Below, piece by piece: positions 42,755 through 51,077 of a stretch of 64,000 bases of DNA (position 1 is its first letter; each line of letters opens with the position of its first letter). The DNA lies in the NCBI GenBank assembly GCA_018241505.1, contig JAFEDS010000016.1, positions 1 through 64,000 of the forward strand, written 5' to 3'. The notes beneath the pieces are model-generated. The model was not told the origin of the DNA and searched no databases. It saw only the letters and a program-made list of their open reading frames with translations. The DNA is from Pseudomonadota bacterium (lineage in GTDB: Bacteria > Pseudomonadota > Gammaproteobacteria > Steroidobacterales > Steroidobacteraceae). A program made the translations under genes and the position numbers.

Positions 42755-44863
42755 TTATCCGCCCAGAAGATACTGAAAGTAGGCCCGGACTGTCAGGGGC
42801 ACACCGGGATGCACTACGAAGTCGGGGCGAGCCGCGGGTTCGTTTTGCAAGCGGGAGGCATAGTAGTACTCGATGTCATTCCACTTCCGGTTAAAGAGGT
42901 TGAAGACATCCACCGCCAGGAGCCACTTGCCGGGCTGCTGATACCCGGCCTGCAAATCGAACGTGGTGTAGGCTGGTGAGCGCGCGCTGTTGTCTTCGAC
43001 CAGCGACGACTCGCCGAAGTGTCGAGCGCGGATGGAGCCAAACCAGCCTGACGGGTGCTGCGCTGTCAGCCCCGCATCGACTACATTTGTCGGGCTATTG
43101 GGGATGTAACGGCCCACTATTCCTGGAGTGACCACACAGCCAAAACCGGCCGCCGCATCCGCGCATCCGGTGTCGTCTGGGTCAACATTGCGATCGAAGC
43201 GCGCCCGGGATACCGCGGCGTTCAGATCAGCGTGCAACCAATCATTGACGCGAAAGGTGTTGCCCCACTCGATACCGGTGCGCGTCGTTGAGCCGCTCGG
43301 TTCCGTCGTACCGGCATCTCCAGCGAAAACCAGCTCACTTTTGAGCTTTAAAATAAACACATCCAAGCTCGTGTGCCAGCTCGGAACGGCGCGCGCAGCA
43401 ACACCGACTTCGGCACTCCTGGCTCGGGTCAACGGCGTTGCCGTCCGAGTGATCCCACGGGCGTCGTTGCTGTGATATCCATCCGCCACATTGATGTAGA
43501 GCTCGCCGCGCTTCCAGGGACCGAGTGTGATGCCGAGTTTCGGACTGAAGATCTTGGCGCGTTTGCTTCCCGTGTTGCAGCCGAGCGGATCCGCACAGAC
43601 GCCGTCGGCGGCGAGCATTTTGTCCGTGACATCGAAGTCGAAAACATCTTCGCGCAGGCCCAGCACGGTTCGGAACTTGTCCAGCCACTGCGTCGTATTC
43701 TCAACATAGGCCGCGCCATTTGACTCACGGACGCGCGCATCCTGATCGGTTTCCAGCACGCGGCGATCGCGGGTATGGAACAAGCCGACATCCTGGATGT
43801 CATCAAACCGCGCCTGTACACCGATCACGTTGGAAGTACTGAATCCCAGAAATCGGGTGTGCCAGGTCTTCGATCCTTTGAATCCATACACCGTGCGGTC
43901 GTCATGCTGCAGCATCTGATCGCCGTTCTCGGGATCGACCAGGAAGTAGGTAAATGTAGAGTACAAATTCAACTGGTATTTGATGACGTAAGCCGATAGC
44001 TGTACCTGGTCGGCTTCGGATTTGCGCACTCGATTGAACGACAGGCTGTAGCGGCCCGTGTCGCCTCCATCGGTGGGTGCCAAGGTACCGAACCTCGGGA
44101 TCAGCCCTCCGGTGATCGCGTGTTCTGGAACCTGGTCGGTTGAGCTCCACTTTCCGTGATAGCCCATGGCAGTGACCGTCCAGAAATTCGAATCGCTGCC
44201 GCGGTGATAACGCAACACGCCATTCACTCGATTGTAGTCATCGGGGTTTGCGAACGGGCCATCGTTGTGATAGAGATCACCGGCACCCAGCAGAGTGCCA
44301 CCGGCCAGCCCGGTGGAACCCAGCAACAGCCCGCGACGATAGCCATCCTGCCCGAAACCCAGTGTGGCGGAATTGGGCACTGCATTCATGAAGTCCATGC
44401 GCACCGCGCCCGCGGTCGCGAAGTCCCCTTCGTCCGCGTAGTACGGTCCCTTCTTGTAGTGCAGGTCGGAAATCAACTCAGGGATGAGGAAATTGAGGTC
44501 GGTGTAGCCTTGCCCGTGCGCATGCGTCGGCATGTTGATGGGCATGTCGTCGACCTCGGTGGCGAGATCGGTGCCGTGATCCAGGTTGAACGCCCGCAGG
44601 AAGTATTGATTGGCCTTACCCTCGCCGGAGTGTTGGGTCACGATCAGGCCCGGCACATTCTCGAGGACGGCACCGGGCCGCAACAGGGGCTGGCTGGCGA
44701 TCTCATCGTGCCCGACGTCACCGGCGGATGCGGCGTCCATGTTGCTGACGCCCGACCCGACTACGGTCACTGTCGGGACGCCATCCTCCGCCTCGGCCGC
44801 AAACGCATGCACTGCCAACAGAAATGCAGCACACAATCCCCCCAGCACCTTGAAAAGCTGCAT
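42755..44863 (-). CDS. TonB-dependent receptor
   Basis: A 702-residue outer-membrane receptor with signal peptide (LCAAFLLAVHAFA). The plug contains LLRPGAVLENVPGLIVTQHS, DHGTDLATEVDDMPINMPTH and GQGYTDLNFLIPELISDLHY with KKGPYYADEGDFATAG. The barrel ends with a hydrophobic tail (AYFQYLLGG). The His-rich motif in the plug (MPTHAHGQGY) marks a distinct receptor subgroup of unknown cargo. The gene is read leftward from a divergent region shared with the cobalamin riboswitch of btuB, and precedes the Cys-repeat gene. A weak ctttca/tgaaag hairpin lies between them at 42730-42746. Confidence 0.9.
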   Translation of the reverse strand: MQLFKVLGGLCAAFLLAVHAFAAEAEDGVPTVTVVGSGVSNMDAASAGDVGHDEIASQPLLRPGAVLENVPGLIVTQHSGEGKANQYFLRAFNLDHGTDLATEVDDMPINMPTHAHGQGYTDLNFLIPELISDLHYKKGPYYADEGDFATAGAVRMDFMNAVPNSATLGFGQDGYRRGLLLGSTGLAGGTLLGAGDLYHNDGPFANPDDYNRVNGVLRYHRGSDSNFWTVTAMGYHGKWSSTDQVPEHAITGGLIPRFGTLAPTDGGDTGRYSLSFNRVRKSEADQVQLSAYVIKYQLNLYSTFTYFLVDPENGDQMLQHDDRTVYGFKGSKTWHTRFLGFSTSNVIGVQARFDDIQDVGLFHTRDRRVLETDQDARVRESNGAAYVENTTQWLDKFRTVLGLREDVFDFDVTDKMLAADGVCADPLGCNTGSKRAKIFSPKLGITLGPWKRGELYINVADGYHSNDARGITRTATPLTRARSAEVGVAARAVPSWHTSLDVFILKLKSELVFAGDAGTTEPSGSTTRTGIEWGNTFRVNDWLHADLNAAVSRARFDRNVDPDDTGCADAAAGFGCVVTPGIVGRYIPNSPTNVVDAGLTAQHPSGWFGSIRARHFGESSLVEDNSARSPAYTTFDLQAGYQQPGKWLLAVDVFNLFNRKWNDIEYYYASRLQNEPAARPDFVVHPGVPLTVRAYFQYLLGG

Positions 44864-44879
44864 TTTTCGGTCAAACGAC

Positions 44880-44908
44880 GATATGACGATTCTTCAATTC
44901 ATCATATC
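44880..44908. promoter_or_regulatory. Inverted repeat upstream of TonB receptor
   Basis: gatatga at 44880-44886 and its exact complement tcatatc at 44902-44908 with a 15-nt spacer, 17 bp upstream of the receptor ATG. Its place suggests an operator, but spacing is wide and no regulator gene is next to it. Confidence 0.4.
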
Positions 44909-44975
44909 AGCGCGCTCCTGCGACACTGTCATGAAATTTAGCGAACGACTCATAACCATACGGACGGCGGCGCAA

Positions 44976-45003
44976 TTGGATGCGCGCGCTGCTGTGCTAT
45001 AAT
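44976..45003 (+). promoter_or_regulatory. Predicted sigma-70 promoter of btuB
   Basis: TTGGAT at 44976-44981, 16-bp spacer, and a consensus TATAAT at 44998-45003. The transcript would start about 10 nt later, just before the cobalamin riboswitch. Confidence 0.65.
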
Positions 45004-45014
45004 CCGTCCCGTTT

Positions 45015-45200
45015 TTGGTGCGCGAGGTTTCCCCGAGGTACCGCCACGGTACGGTCGGGGATGAAAAGGGAACGCGATTGGATTTCGCGGCTGCCCCCGC
45101 AACTGTAACCGGCGAGCGTTCATCCGATACGCCACTGAGGCTCTGCCTCGGGAAGGCGGATGAAGGCGGTGACCCGGGAGCCAGGAGACCTGCCTCGTGC
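45015..45200 (+). promoter_or_regulatory. Cobalamin (B12) riboswitch
   Basis: Conserved elements of the AdoCbl aptamer occur in order: gatgaaaagggaac at 45060-45073, gctgcccccgcaactgtaa near 45090-45108, gccactg with gggaaggc at about 45131-45156, and the B12 box agccaggagacctgcc at 45179-45194. It precedes a BtuB-type receptor, its classic target. It should reduce btuB expression when cobalamin is abundant. Confidence 0.93.
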
Positions 45201-45310
45201 CGTCGTCCAGTTTCCAGCCGGGGTGTGCGGGGAGCTACGGTCCAACCGTTGCGGCGACACGATCGAGTTGTCGTCGCACCCGGCTTCAGTCGATGCTGTC
45301 TGCGCGGCAA

Positions 45311-45332
45311 CTCCTTGAATAACAATCAGGAG
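45311..45332 (+). promoter_or_regulatory. Ribosome-site hairpin of btuB
   Basis: ctcct at 45311-45315 can pair with aggag at 45328-45332, the ribosome-binding site of btuB (ATG at 45338). With no run of T after the aptamer, this supports a translation-level riboswitch output. Confidence 0.55.
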
Positions 45333-45337
45333 CTTAC

Positions 45338-47221
45338 ATGCGCACGCCGCGTTTTATTTTGACTGCATTGGGGTTGTCCCTGGTGGCTAGCCACGCCTCC
45401 GCGGAAGACGCCGCACCCGAGCCCATCCTGGTATCGGCCACCCGGATTCCAACTCCGGAATCACAGATTGCCAGCAGCGTAACGTTGATCACCGCAGAGC
45501 AGATCGAGGCCCGGCAACAGCGCCTGCTGCCTGAGATCCTGAAGGAAGTTCCGGGAGTAAATATTGTCCAGACCGGCGGACCGGGTGGCGTAACCTCGAT
45601 TTTCATGCGCGGCACCAACAACAGCCACACCAAGGTGTTCATTGACGGAATCGACGTGGGCGACCCGAGCAGCTCCAATGCGAGCTTCGATTTCGGGCAG
45701 ATGCAGGCGATGGACATCGAGAGAATCGAGGTCCTGCGCGGCCCGCAAAGCGGCCTGTATGGATCGGACGCCGTCGGCGGTGTCATCGACATCACCACGC
45801 GCTCCGGCAATGGCCCCCTGCGGGCGCAGGCATATCTCGAAGGCGGATCTTTCGATACCTTCAACCAGGCGGCAAACCTCAACGGCGCGGTGGATCAACT
45901 CCATTACAGCGCCAACATCGGACACTTTCACTCGGGCGAGACGCCGGTCACGCCGCTCGAACTGCTGCTCCCGGGTGAGAAGCGGAACGACGATTACTAC
46001 GACAACATCACAGCTTCGACCAAGTTTGGATACGACGTCACGAGCAACCTGGATTTCGGACTCGTGGCGCGCTACACGGACTCGCACCTGCGCCTGACCG
46101 GCGATGATTTCAGCACCTTCCCCAGCTTTCCGGCCGCACAGCAAAGCGCTTCGAATACCAACGAGTATTACGGCCGTGCGTTCGCGCACCTGCGCGCTTT
46201 CGACGGCCTGCTCGATCAAACTCTCGGTATCGCCTACACGCGCAAACGTTCTGCCAACTACGACCCGCAAGGACCGCTCACACTGAACACCGGCGAGCGC
46301 AGCAAAATCGACTGGCGCGGCACCGTGAAGCTCGCGGAATCGCAATCCCTGGTGCTCGGCGCGGAGCACCAGCGCGACGATATCAGCCAGCCGCTGTCGG
46401 CGGACATCCGTGTCAATGCCGGTTACGCTGAGTTGAATTCGCAACTCGGCGCGAGCTTCTTCTCTGCGCTGAATGTCCGCTATGACAACAACAGCCGCTT
46501 CGGCGGCAAAGTGACGTACCGCTTTGCACCCACATACCGGATCGCCGCCACGGGGACCCGGCTCGAAGCGAGCGTCGGCACGGCCTTCAAGGCGCCGACC
46601 CTGAGTGAGCTGTTTCAGTCCTTTCCGGCCTTTTTCTTCTTTGCCAATCCCAACCTGAAGCCGGAAACCAGTGTCGGCTATGACCTCGGCTTGGAGCAAA
46701 CGGTGGTCGACGGGGTTGTCACCGCCGGAGTTACCTATTTTCACAATCGCCTGCGGGACCTGATCGACGTCGCACCGACCGGCGACACGTACGCCAACTT
46801 CGGGCGCGCCAGCACGCAGGGTGTCGAGAGCTTCGTCGAAGTCCATCCGATCAATACTGTTACGGTCCGAGCTGACTACACTTACACCGAGGCAACTGAC
46901 GAGATTCTGCACCAGGAATTGTTGCGCAGACCAAAGCACAAGATTACCGTCGACACCCACTGGCAGGCGTTGGACGCCCTGTCTTTCGATGTATCGGTGC
47001 TGACAGTCACTTCCTGGGTCGATGGCAACAGGGACTTCTCGACCCCCAGGTTCGACGCCCCCGGCTATACAACCGCCAATCTATCGGGCAATTACGCCAT
47101 CACGCCCAAGCTGAGCGTCTTTGCGCGCGTCAACAATATGTTTGACCGGCGCTATCAAAACCCGACTGGCTATCTACAGCCGGGCGTTGGAGCGTTCGCC
47201 GGCATCAAGGCCAACTTGTGA
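45338..47221 (+). CDS. btuB: Vitamin B12 TonB-dependent receptor BtuB
   Basis: A 627-residue outer-membrane cobalamin receptor. Signal peptide FILTALGLSLVASHASA; TonB box ILVSATRIPTP; plug with QQRLLPEILKEVPGVNIVQT, SIFMRGTNNSHTKVFIDGID, FGQMQAMDIERIEVLRGPQS and GLYGSDAVGGVIDI, which closely follow BtuB. The barrel ends FAGIKANL. The cobalamin riboswitch directly upstream confirms the assignment. No btuCDF or cob gene follows within the window. Confidence 0.95.
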   Translation: MRTPRFILTALGLSLVASHASAEDAAPEPILVSATRIPTPESQIASSVTLITAEQIEARQQRLLPEILKEVPGVNIVQTGGPGGVTSIFMRGTNNSHTKVFIDGIDVGDPSSSNASFDFGQMQAMDIERIEVLRGPQSGLYGSDAVGGVIDITTRSGNGPLRAQAYLEGGSFDTFNQAANLNGAVDQLHYSANIGHFHSGETPVTPLELLLPGEKRNDDYYDNITASTKFGYDVTSNLDFGLVARYTDSHLRLTGDDFSTFPSFPAAQQSASNTNEYYGRAFAHLRAFDGLLDQTLGIAYTRKRSANYDPQGPLTLNTGERSKIDWRGTVKLAESQSLVLGAEHQRDDISQPLSADIRVNAGYAELNSQLGASFFSALNVRYDNNSRFGGKVTYRFAPTYRIAATGTRLEASVGTAFKAPTLSELFQSFPAFFFFANPNLKPETSVGYDLGLEQTVVDGVVTAGVTYFHNRLRDLIDVAPTGDTYANFGRASTQGVESFVEVHPINTVTVRADYTYTEATDEILHQELLRRPKHKITVDTHWQALDALSFDVSVLTVTSWVDGNRDFSTPRFDAPGYTTANLSGNYAITPKLSVFARVNNMFDRRYQNPTGYLQPGVGAFAGIKANL

Positions 47222-47229
47222 GGACAGCA

Positions 47230-47841
47230 TCAGCGCACCGCCCGCTGCCGCCTGCGGTGCGCTGATACCTTCGCACGATTTCCGCAGAGACTCATGCTGC
47301 ACCAGCGGCGCCCGTGCGCCCGCGTATGATCCGCAAATATCAGTGTGCAGGCGTGGCCCTCACACGTCTTGATGTGTGTGAAGTCTTCTTCGCTGATCAT
47401 CCGGGCGATGGCTTCCGCGATTGGAACCAGCAGCATTTGCGCCGAGGTCCAGCGGCGCTGCGCATCGAGTTGGATTCCCTCCTTGCCGATGACGAGCTGA
47501 GAAAAGCTCTGATCCTGACGCAACAGCGCATTGACCGGTTCCAACTCCTGCGTGTTGCGAACCGTGAGCGGATGTCCGTTGTACTTCAGCACGAAGCGCC
47601 GCAACCACTCGCGTAGCTCGCGTGCCTGAGCCGCGACGGCATCGAGCGCCTGCGGCGTTGCCTCACTTGCCACTCGATCCAAGCTATCCGCTGGGACCAA
47701 TTGGGACTGGCGCAGCCAGGCAATGAGCCCCGTACCGTCCACGATCCAGTCGACCGGTGTGTCGATGGGGGTGGCAATGGAATTCAGGAAATCGAGCCCG
47801 GAGGAATCGGCCAGAAACAGGGCCGGCGCGGCAGTATTCAT
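47230..47841 (-). CDS. ABATE/CGNR zinc finger transcription regulator
   Basis: A 203-residue protein with the ABATE domain (ADSSGLDFLNSIATPIDTPV with DWIVDGTGLIAWL) followed by a C-terminal CGNR zinc finger: TCEGHACTLIFADHT, then GRRWCSMSLCGNRAKVSAHR. CGNR fingers bind DNA; family members sense stress or small ligands. Start at ATG 47841. It is divergent from an alpha/beta hydrolase, with a dense set of GTTAC/GTAAC half-sites and a promoter between them, so it most likely regulates itself and the hydrolase. Confidence 0.9.
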   Translation of the reverse strand: MNTAAPALFLADSSGLDFLNSIATPIDTPVDWIVDGTGLIAWLRQSQLVPADSLDRVASEATPQALDAVAAQARELREWLRRFVLKYNGHPLTVRNTQELEPVNALLRQDQSFSQLVIGKEGIQLDAQRRWTSAQMLLVPIAEAIARMISEEDFTHIKTCEGHACTLIFADHTRAHGRRWCSMSLCGNRAKVSAHRRRQRAVR

Positions 47842-47850
47842 GAATCCACT

Positions 47851-47923
47851 GTAACCACTCAATCGCCGCTTGACAAGTTACGCGGCACGCGCGTAACCTG
47901 TTTACGTAATTTAAAGAGGTTAC
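47851..47923. promoter_or_regulatory. Hydrolase promoter with GTTAC half-site array
   Basis: GTAAC/GTTAC motifs at 47851-47855, 47877-47881, 47893-47897 and 47919-47923, plus palindrome ttacgtaa at 47902-47909. The middle two form a perfect 8-bp inverted repeat (gttacgcg-N5-cgcgtaac, 47877-47897). A consensus -35 TTGACA lies at 47870-47875, with taacct at 47894-47899 as a possible -10. Bound protein is predicted to be the CGNR regulator. Confidence 0.65.
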
Positions 47924-47940
47924 ACATTTCGGAGAACATC

Positions 47941-48792
47941 ATGACAATTCAATACCGTATCCAGGATGTCGACGGCCTGAAGGTGTTCTACCGGGAAGCC
48001 GGTGCCCGCGGGGCGCCGAAACTGCTACTGCTGCACGGGTTTCCCAGCTCCAGTCACATGTTTCGAGATCTCATTCCGCTGCTGGCGGACCGCTTCCACA
48101 TTGTAGCTCCCGACCTGCCCGGCTTCGGGCAGTCCGACATGCCGCCGCGGCAGCAGTTCAACTACACGTTTGACAACATTGCGGCGGTCATTGGGCGCTT
48201 CACGGAAGCGATCGGCTTCGATAAATTCGCGGTGTACGTGTTTGATTACGGTGCGCCGACGGGATTTCGGCTCGCGGTGGCCCACCCCGAACGCATCACT
48301 GCTCTCATTTCCCAGAACGGGAATGCCTACGAAGAGGGTTTGAGCGACGGCTGGGACCCGATCCGTGCTTACTGGAAGAACCCCTCCAACGAGAACCGCG
48401 CAGCACTGCGCGGATTGCTGGCGCCGCAAGCGACGCAGTGGCAGTACACACATGGTGTTACTGATGCCACGCGAGTTTCCCCGGACGGTTACTCACTGGA
48501 CAACTTCTATCTCGCCCGCCCGGGCGCGGATGAAATCCAGCTCGACCTGTTTCGCGACTATCAGAGCAATGTCGCGCTCTATCCGCGGTTCCAACAGTAC
48601 TTCAAGACACATCAGCCCCGTTTCCTGGCGGTGTGGGGCAAGCATGATCCGTTCTTTCTGCCCGCGGGTGCCGAAGCGTACCAGCGGGATATTCCGCATG
48701 CGCTGGTGCGGTTGCTCGACACCGGCCACTTCGCGCTGGAGACCCATGCGGAGGAAATCGCCGCCGCCATTCGCGAATTCCTCGCAGTTTGA
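47941..48792 (+). CDS. Alpha/beta hydrolase (haloalkane dehalogenase/epoxide hydrolase-like)
   Basis: A 283-residue hydrolase: LLLHGFPSSSHMFRDLIPLL, VAPDLPGFGQSDMP, nucleophile elbow FDYGAPTG, and C-terminal LLDTGHFALETHAEE with the catalytic His. The nucleophile position is Asp, as in haloalkane dehalogenases and epoxide hydrolases, not Ser. Cap helices lie between residues 130 and 210. It should act on small hydrophobic electrophiles in the cytoplasm. cggagaa gives the ribosome site before ATG 47941; longer upstream frame is rejected. Its TGA abuts the stop of the convergent TIR gene as tgatca. Confidence 0.87.
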   Translation: MTIQYRIQDVDGLKVFYREAGARGAPKLLLLHGFPSSSHMFRDLIPLLADRFHIVAPDLPGFGQSDMPPRQQFNYTFDNIAAVIGRFTEAIGFDKFAVYVFDYGAPTGFRLAVAHPERITALISQNGNAYEEGLSDGWDPIRAYWKNPSNENRAALRGLLAPQATQWQYTHGVTDATRVSPDGYSLDNFYLARPGADEIQLDLFRDYQSNVALYPRFQQYFKTHQPRFLAVWGKHDPFFLPAGAEAYQRDIPHALVRLLDTGHFALETHAEEIAAAIREFLAV

Positions 48793-50067
48793 TCAATCGG
48801 CGTCCGGCGGCGGTACCTTGGATTGAACCTCGGCGGCAATGGTCGCGGCATCAGCTCCCTGCACGGGATATGACTTCGACCATATCACCGAGCCGTCTTC
48901 GGACTCGATCACCTTCACATCCAGAGTCTGATTGTTGATCGCGCCGTAAACTACGTAGCTGGCATGGTTGGCGCGGCCACGTTCGGCGGCGGCTGCGGGA
49001 TCCACGGGCACGACCCGGGAGGGCTCCAGGCGAACTTTGCCGTGTTGCGCGATGGCAAGCTGACCATACACTTGGGCAAACACGCCGTCGGCCAGCTTCT
49101 TCGCCTGAAGATCGCCCGCGGGTGCACGGAATGGAATGGCCAACAACGCAGTCCCGGCGCCCGGGGGTGGGGACGCGTGCTCAGGAAACTGACGCGCAAT
49201 CTGCTCAGCCAGTCCGGCAAGGTCGGCTTTGTCCGAGCCGCGCAGATACTGCTCGGAAATGTCCTTGATTTTCCTGGCATCGGAGCGGGTCACATGCGGC
49301 GGAGCCGCTACGTGGGGTGGCTTGTCTTCATCAGATGAGGACGAGGACTGGCAACGCTGGATGAGCAGCACAAACAACCATATGTACGCCAGGACTCGCA
49401 CCCATCGCGGTAGCCGATTGAAAGCCACCCACGCCGACTGCACGGTCCACACAGCCGTCTGGCCGTAAAACCGGGCCGACTGCCCCGGCTCCTGGCGCGG
49501 AAACTCGGGATATTGAGCGGGAGCCGACGTTGCTTTCTTGTCTGCCTTCGGTGGCGTGAAATCAGCCTTCTTGGGAGGTGGGACTTCCGTCGCCTGACCC
49601 GATGCCAATCGCCGGCACATCGCCTCAAACGCGGGGGTCGGTCTCCCGTCCGGCAGCCGAAGCCACTGCACCGTCAAAAACTTCTCAGGTACCCGCGCCG
49701 TCTCCCCCACCGTTTCGTCGATGACGACGGGCACGAGGAAGACGTGGTCGTCCGCCATGTCGAGCGTCCGCTCTACTGCAAATCGCCATTCCCGGCGGAA
49801 GTAGCCTTCGTGCCGGGCCTCGGTCCGGGCCGAAATGATGGGCATGAAGAAATCGCAATCGCGGATCTGCCGGCGAATCTTCTGATCCCACGCCTCACCG
49901 CCGCCTAACGCGCTCTCGTCGTACCACACGTCGAGCCCGAGGCTCGGTAACGCGTCGCGAATGGCCTGTACCGACTGGCGGTCCTCGGACGCGTAGCTGA
50001 GAAATACGGAAGGCGATCGTCGGGGTGCATCAGGGGGCTGGCCGGCGGCCATGAGAGCCTCAGACAT
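48793..50067 (-). CDS. TIR domain protein with transmembrane segment and TolB-like C-terminal domain
   Basis: A 424-residue protein. Residues 19-145 form a TIR domain: SVFLSYASEDRQSVQAIRDA, VWYDESALGGGEAW, and ISARTEARHEGYFRREWRF, where Glu93 is at the position of the catalytic Glu of TIR NADases. A Pro/Lys-rich linker follows, one membrane helix at about 222-238 (WVRVLAYIWLFVLLIQRC), and a C-terminal domain (LLAIPFRAPAGDLQAKKLAD, SYVVYGAINNQTLDVKVIES, SVIWSKSYPV). That C-terminal domain resembles the TolB-like/FlgO-type module of adenylate-cyclase-linked proteins. The TIR part is on the N side, probably cytoplasmic. Divergent from a nuclease-like gene. Confidence 0.85.
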   Translation of the reverse strand: MSEALMAAGQPPDAPRRSPSVFLSYASEDRQSVQAIRDALPSLGLDVWYDESALGGGEAWDQKIRRQIRDCDFFMPIISARTEARHEGYFRREWRFAVERTLDMADDHVFLVPVVIDETVGETARVPEKFLTVQWLRLPDGRPTPAFEAMCRRLASGQATEVPPPKKADFTPPKADKKATSAPAQYPEFPRQEPGQSARFYGQTAVWTVQSAWVAFNRLPRWVRVLAYIWLFVLLIQRCQSSSSSDEDKPPHVAAPPHVTRSDARKIKDISEQYLRGSDKADLAGLAEQIARQFPEHASPPPGAGTALLAIPFRAPAGDLQAKKLADGVFAQVYGQLAIAQHGKVRLEPSRVVPVDPAAAAERGRANHASYVVYGAINNQTLDVKVIESEDGSVIWSKSYPVQGADAATIAAEVQSKVPPPDAD

Positions 50068-50237
50068 CTTGGGAGCAATTCCGGTAGTCTGACTCAGCCG
50101 CCGGCCTTTTTCAGCAGGCTGACCAGCTTTGGCTCAACGGGTGCCGAGCTTGCCGCGCGCCGGCGCTCGAGACCATCGTCACGGAATCTTCGACCCACAT
50201 CAGGTGAACTCGCCCCCTATCCGATGAGGCCGACCCG

Positions 50238-51077
50238 TTGTCACTGCAGACCTACGAAAAAACACTCAAGGCACATCTCGATGAGTACCGGCGCGGGCGC
50301 CTGGGCGGAGTCGAGAGCGGCGTGCTCCTGGCCAACGGCGTGGAACGGCCGTACGGCCACATCCTTCCGACCAAACTGCAATGGCTGAATATCCTCGAGC
50401 CATTCAGGGCTGAAGTGATGCAGTACCAGACGGCGAACTCTTTGCGGCTGCACCGGTACTTCCATCACCTGAACTCCACCCAGGCGTTTGCGTTCAATCT
50501 GTTCATTCCGCTGTTCCAACACGCTGCGCCGAAGCTGGCGTCCGTGCTGAGCACGCCAGCCGTTCTCGCGCTGCAGCTCGAGCAATGCGCGGATACCGAA
50601 GAGCGGATCCTGGTGGACGTGCAGTGGATGACGGACGAATCGACCTACGTCTACTGCGAGGTCAAGTTGGCGGAGACCGACTTCGAGATGACCGATGGAA
50701 TCGGGCGACACCCGCGCAAGTTGGAAGAAACGTACCGACCGGTGCTCGAACGTTACGTGTCGGCTTCGCTTTGGGACGAGAAAGGCGCCCGCTTCTACCA
50801 GTTCTACCACGTGTACCGGAATCTGTGGCTGGCGGCCCGCAACGGCCGCGAGCATGACGAAGTCCGGTTCCTTCTACCGCGAGCCAATGAAACGCTCGTT
50901 GAGAAATTCAACGAGGCAATGAGTCTCGTGGGGCCTGCTTTGCGCGCGCGGACACGCACGATCTACGTTGAGGATGTCCTGCGGCAGTTGGGCGGCAGCC
51001 CCGAGACGGGGTGGTATGGACGGCTCCTGGAGGAAAAGTATGTACCTGATTCGCAGGCGGGATCGGGACCCTTCTAG
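50238..51077 (+). CDS. Putative restriction-endonuclease-like protein (PGN_0703 type)
   Basis: A 279-residue protein with a probable PD-(D/E)xK core: Asp127 in ILVDVQWM and Glu141-x-Lys143 in YVYCEVKLAETDFE, plus an STQAFAFNLFIPLF stretch upstream. These resemble the PGN_0703 group of putative restriction nucleases; this is from memory of the pattern and is moderate. The only workable start is TTG 50238, with GAGG about 9 nt upstream and a stop codon in frame at 50205. Divergent from the TIR gene by 170 bp. The stop shares CTAG with the convergent cytochrome gene. Confidence 0.65.
   Translation: MSLQTYEKTLKAHLDEYRRGRLGGVESGVLLANGVERPYGHILPTKLQWLNILEPFRAEVMQYQTANSLRLHRYFHHLNSTQAFAFNLFIPLFQHAAPKLASVLSTPAVLALQLEQCADTEERILVDVQWMTDESTYVYCEVKLAETDFEMTDGIGRHPRKLEETYRPVLERYVSASLWDEKGARFYQFYHVYRNLWLAARNGREHDEVRFLLPRANETLVEKFNEAMSLVGPALRARTRTIYVEDVLRQLGGSPETGWYGRLLEEKYVPDSQAGSGPF

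Noticed and set aside
45461-46960. 499-codon leftward frame inside btuB
   Set aside because: Mirror frame of btuB; no motifs, and the btuB assignment is certain.
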